DNA of 6,848 nt from Micrococcales bacterium. Lineage in GTDB: Bacteria; Actinomycetota; Actinomycetes; Actinomycetales; Dermatophilaceae. Numbering within the stretch: position 1 is the first letter of the stretch; each line of letters begins with the position of its first letter. Positions 4,967 to 6,848 of the stretch are shown here, one piece after another. A model generated the notes under the pieces. That model worked only from the letters and a program-made list of their open reading frames with translations, was not told where the DNA came from and did no database searches. Made by a program: the position numbers and the translations under genes. The stretch spans positions 884 to 7,731 of the forward strand of contig PKWT01000465.1 in NCBI GenBank assembly GCA_003132125.1. The letters run 5' to 3'.

Positions 4967-5944
4967 TTAGTAGAGACCAAGCGAGGCGAGGCGCGCTCCG
5001 GGAAGCTCGTTGAGCAGCCGGAGGGCGAGGTGGCGCTCCTGCTCTCGTGTCTCGGCGAGCTGCCGCTCGTCGGGGTCAAGTTGCCGAAGGAAGCCGTAGT
5101 GGGCATGGATGGTCGCGTTGAGATCGGCCAACGAGGGTGTTGGGACGGCCAGGGCGCCGATGTCCGCGAGGTCGACTTCCTCTGTGGCACGGGTTCGTAG
5201 CCAATGGTCCGGATCAAACGGGCGTGGTTCGTGGCCGGCTCTCCAGCGCACGCTGCCTGCGCTGACGCCATGGGCGTCGACCCAGATCTTCAGCGCGACC
5301 ATTCGACGGATGAGATCGGTGTCGAGATGACCAATGTCGCGCTGATGGGTGACAAACCATGCAAGGTCATACAGATCCCTGGCTGTCGTCGTGCGGTTGA
5401 GGCGCGAGATCTTCTCGGCGATGTTCTCCTCCAGTCGCACCACCTGAAGCTCCGGCAAAGTTGGCACGCCGTACGTGGCATGGATCGGCATCCGAACCCA
5501 GCCGCGGCGAACAGGTTCGAGCCACGGCGGCGGCGACACGTCGAGCTTGCTCGACAGCGTGGACTCGTCCGTCCCGAAGGGGCTCTGGATCGTCAGCGAC
5601 CACTTGCCCCGGCGTTCGGTCACGCCGTAGGTGAACGGTCCGATAGTCGTTCCGTCGATGTCGCTGACAAGTTGGAGCACGACTGTATCGGCGTCGCTCG
5701 TGGGGTCGGCGATGCTGAAGTCGAGATCGAGGGAGAACCGTCCTTGATTGCCTGCGTACAGTTTGCGCACCGAGGTGCCGCCCTTGAAGACCAGCGAGTC
5801 AAGGCTGCCTCGTTCGTGCAGATCGCGCAGGAGCAGGTCCTGGGCAATGTCGATGACCGCGGCGTCGCGACCATCGACTCCGGCACCGGGTGGGGTGTGC
5901 CTGCTGATCCAACCGACCGTCAGTGTGATGGGCCCCACGGTCAT
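4967..5944 (-). CDS. AbiEii-family nucleotidyltransferase toxin (type IV toxin-antitoxin)
   Basis: This 325-residue protein belongs to the AbiEii/AbiGii toxin family, with a DNA-polymerase-beta-like nucleotidyltransferase fold. Motif I is FKGGTSVRKLY (53-63), followed by RFSLDLDFS (69-77), whose D73 and D75 are the expected metal-binding pair. SSKLD (131-135) supplies the conserved lysine. LEENIAEKISRL (171-182) and TARDLYDL (187-194) form the signature helix region near the nucleotide. Known relatives transfer nucleotides to RNA (mycobacterial MenT toxins modify tRNA 3' ends) and halt growth, often on phage infection. The target here cannot be read from sequence. I chose ATG 5944, not upstream starts, because it overlaps the antitoxin stop as ATGA, giving translational coupling, and because MTVGPITLTV opens a normal domain while the upstream extension is arginine/proline shadow sequence. 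All key motifs look intact, so the toxin is probably active. Confidence 0.9.
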   Translation of the reverse strand: MTVGPITLTVGWISRHTPPGAGVDGRDAAVIDIAQDLLLRDLHERGSLDSLVFKGGTSVRKLYAGNQGRFSLDLDFSIADPTSDADTVVLQLVSDIDGTTIGPFTYGVTERRGKWSLTIQSPFGTDESTLSSKLDVSPPPWLEPVRRGWVRMPIHATYGVPTLPELQVVRLEENIAEKISRLNRTTTARDLYDLAWFVTHQRDIGHLDTDLIRRMVALKIWVDAHGVSAGSVRWRAGHEPRPFDPDHWLRTRATEEVDLADIGALAVPTPSLADLNATIHAHYGFLRQLDPDERQLAETREQERHLALRLLNELPGARLASLGLY

Positions 5945-6726
5945 CCGACGGCCTCCAGCCTGCGCGGGTCGAAGGGAAGCAAAGTGTCCGCGATCTGCCA
6001 GTGACTGTCGTGCCGGACCACCTTGCGCCGCGGGCCGAACCACGTCTTGGTCGAAGGAACGGTGAGCTGGTCGGCGATGTCGGGGCGCAGCCCTTGGAGT
6101 AGATAGCCCAGACGTGCCGAGACTGTTGCGGGGCGTCCGTCCAACTCGGCGAGGACGTCCTTGACGGCGACTTCGGCCGTGACGTCGGGGAACCATTCAA
6201 GCGCGCTTGACCACGAGCGTACGCGTCCCGGGGTCGCGGCCATATGCACGAGAAGGCTCGTCGGGTGCAGCACCGGGACGCCCTTGGCGGCTAGGTACTT
6301 CAGTTTCGGCGCAAACACCGACACGTCAAGGGCCTGCGGCAGGCGACGGGCATCCCGCGCGCTTGCCGCCGCAACCTCGATGTGTGACGGTGCCCGGTCC
6401 GCCAAGTTCAGTGCCCACGCGGCCGCTTGGAAGGTCAGGCCACAGGCGATGTCACTGCGGACCAGGACCGAACGCAGCAGTCGCGTGTGCCCGCCGCGGC
6501 TGTAGGCGCCGGCCACGGCTGCCGGTGCGAACTCCCATACGCCGCGTTGACCTGTCGGCAACAACCAGCCACGCTCACGCAGGCGGGTCGCAACGGTCCG
6601 GGTAGCGGTACGGATGCCGGCTGCGCGGACCAGTTCGTCGAGCCGCGCGGTGGTGACCAGGTCCGCTTGGTATAGCTCCAACTGCTCCAGCACGGGTGCC
6701 AGAGAATGGGGGATGGTGCGTGTCAT
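5941..6726 (-). CDS. AbiEi-family antitoxin and transcriptional autorepressor
   Basis: This 261-residue protein precedes the toxin and overlaps it by four bases. Its N-terminus (about 10-68) fits a winged helix: helices around LAPVLEQLELYQADLVTTA, a recognition region RTATRTVATRLRERG (39-53), and a wing GQRGVWEFAP. The C-terminal part has the family's PVLHPTSLLVHMA segment (141-153) and ARLGYLLQGL (204-213), which belong to the domain that neutralises the toxin in characterised members. In type IV systems antitoxin and toxin do not form a stable complex, and AbiEi represses its own promoter through inverted repeats. Such repeats are present here. Longer starts exist at GTG 6816 and ATG 6810, but they would place the -35 box and one operator arm inside the gene and add a disordered, unconserved N-terminus, so I prefer ATG 6726. 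The Shine-Dalgarno for it is weak. Confidence 0.86.
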   Translation of the reverse strand: MTRTIPHSLAPVLEQLELYQADLVTTARLDELVRAAGIRTATRTVATRLRERGWLLPTGQRGVWEFAPAAVAGAYSRGGHTRLLRSVLVRSDIACGLTFQAAAWALNLADRAPSHIEVAAASARDARRLPQALDVSVFAPKLKYLAAKGVPVLHPTSLLVHMAATPGRVRSWSSALEWFPDVTAEVAVKDVLAELDGRPATVSARLGYLLQGLRPDIADQLTVPSTKTWFGPRRKVVRHDSHWQIADTLLPFDPRRLEAVG

Positions 6727-6729
6727 GTC

Positions 6730-6755
6730 CAACCACTCTGCCTCAGGATTGGATG
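6730..6755. promoter_or_regulatory. AbiEi operator, proximal arm
   Basis: This 26-bp element matches the reverse complement of 6822-6847 at 22 of 26 positions, sharing CAACC, TGCCTCAG and GATG blocks. It ends four bases before the antitoxin start codon, so a bound repressor would also cover the translation start region of the DNA. Characterised AbiEi proteins bind a pair of inverted repeats of about this size in their promoters. Confidence 0.7.
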
Positions 6756-6777
6756 TAAGTGAGGTGTCCTTGACGCC

Positions 6778-6807
6778 AGTGTGACTGCTGCTGTGGCGTG
6801 GTGTCAA
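6778..6807 (-). promoter_or_regulatory. Candidate promoter of the AbiE operon
   Basis: On the minus strand a perfect TTGACA (6807-6802) is followed after 18 bases by CACACT (6783-6778), a weak -10 match. It lies between the two operator arms, where a repressed promoter is expected. The -35 is convincing. The -10 is not, so the exact start of transcription is uncertain. Confidence 0.4.
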
Positions 6808-6821
6808 CATGAGCACGGTTG

Positions 6822-6847
6822 CATCTAATACTGAGGCAAAGAGGTTG
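6822..6847. promoter_or_regulatory. AbiEi operator, distal arm
   Basis: This is the second arm, in opposite orientation to 6730-6755, with its own CTGAGGCA core. It lies immediately upstream of the -35 box at 6807-6802. Centre-to-centre distance between the arms is 92 bp, close to nine helical turns, so two bound repressors could face the same side of the DNA. Confidence 0.7.
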
Positions 6848-6848
6848 T

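Noticed and set aside
5945..6196. Longer AbiEii start extending the toxin by 84 residues
   Set aside because: The extension lies entirely inside the antitoxin gene in another frame and is arginine/proline-rich shadow sequence. ATGA coupling supports the start at 5944.

Overview
The window reads as chromosomal DNA of a high-GC actinobacterium. Codon third positions are mostly G or C, the multi-domain cyclic-di-GMP protein has the typical actinobacterial layout, and the toxin-antitoxin and integrase remnants resemble actinobacterial families. I cannot name genus or species from the sequence.

Left part (1-3969): a cyclic-di-GMP locus. A membrane protein gene starts at 447 on the minus strand and runs off the left edge. 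Its leader (about 462-540, minus strand) carries the conserved core of a GEMM-I cyclic-di-GMP riboswitch, which ends directly against the Shine-Dalgarno sequence. About 930 bases away and divergently transcribed lies one large gene (1381-3969, plus) with an unusual architecture: an N-terminal LRAT-like (NlpC/P60 superfamily) domain, then a membrane-anchored sensor, HAMP, GGDEF and EAL domains. Both the GGDEF and EAL catalytic motifs look intact, whereas the LRAT-like domain has glycine where the nucleophilic cysteine is expected. The protein should make and/or break cyclic-di-GMP, and the riboswitch opposite it is a plausible sensor of that pool. The spacer between them holds several inverted repeats but no convincing gene.

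Middle part (3970-4966): a gene graveyard between two convergent units. It contains a frameshifted piece of a tyrosine recombinase core-binding domain (plus strand), a block of very GC-rich nested hairpins, and a frameshifted ribbon-helix-helix antitoxin gene (minus strand). These suggest an old mobile-element or defence-island insertion that has decayed.

Right part (4967-6848): a complete AbiE-type (type IV) toxin-antitoxin operon on the minus strand. The AbiEi-family antitoxin/repressor gene overlaps the AbiEii-family nucleotidyltransferase toxin gene by four bases (ATGA). Upstream of the antitoxin are two arms of a 26-bp inverted repeat (22 of 26 positions match) flanking a perfect TTGACA -35 box, as expected for AbiEi autorepression.
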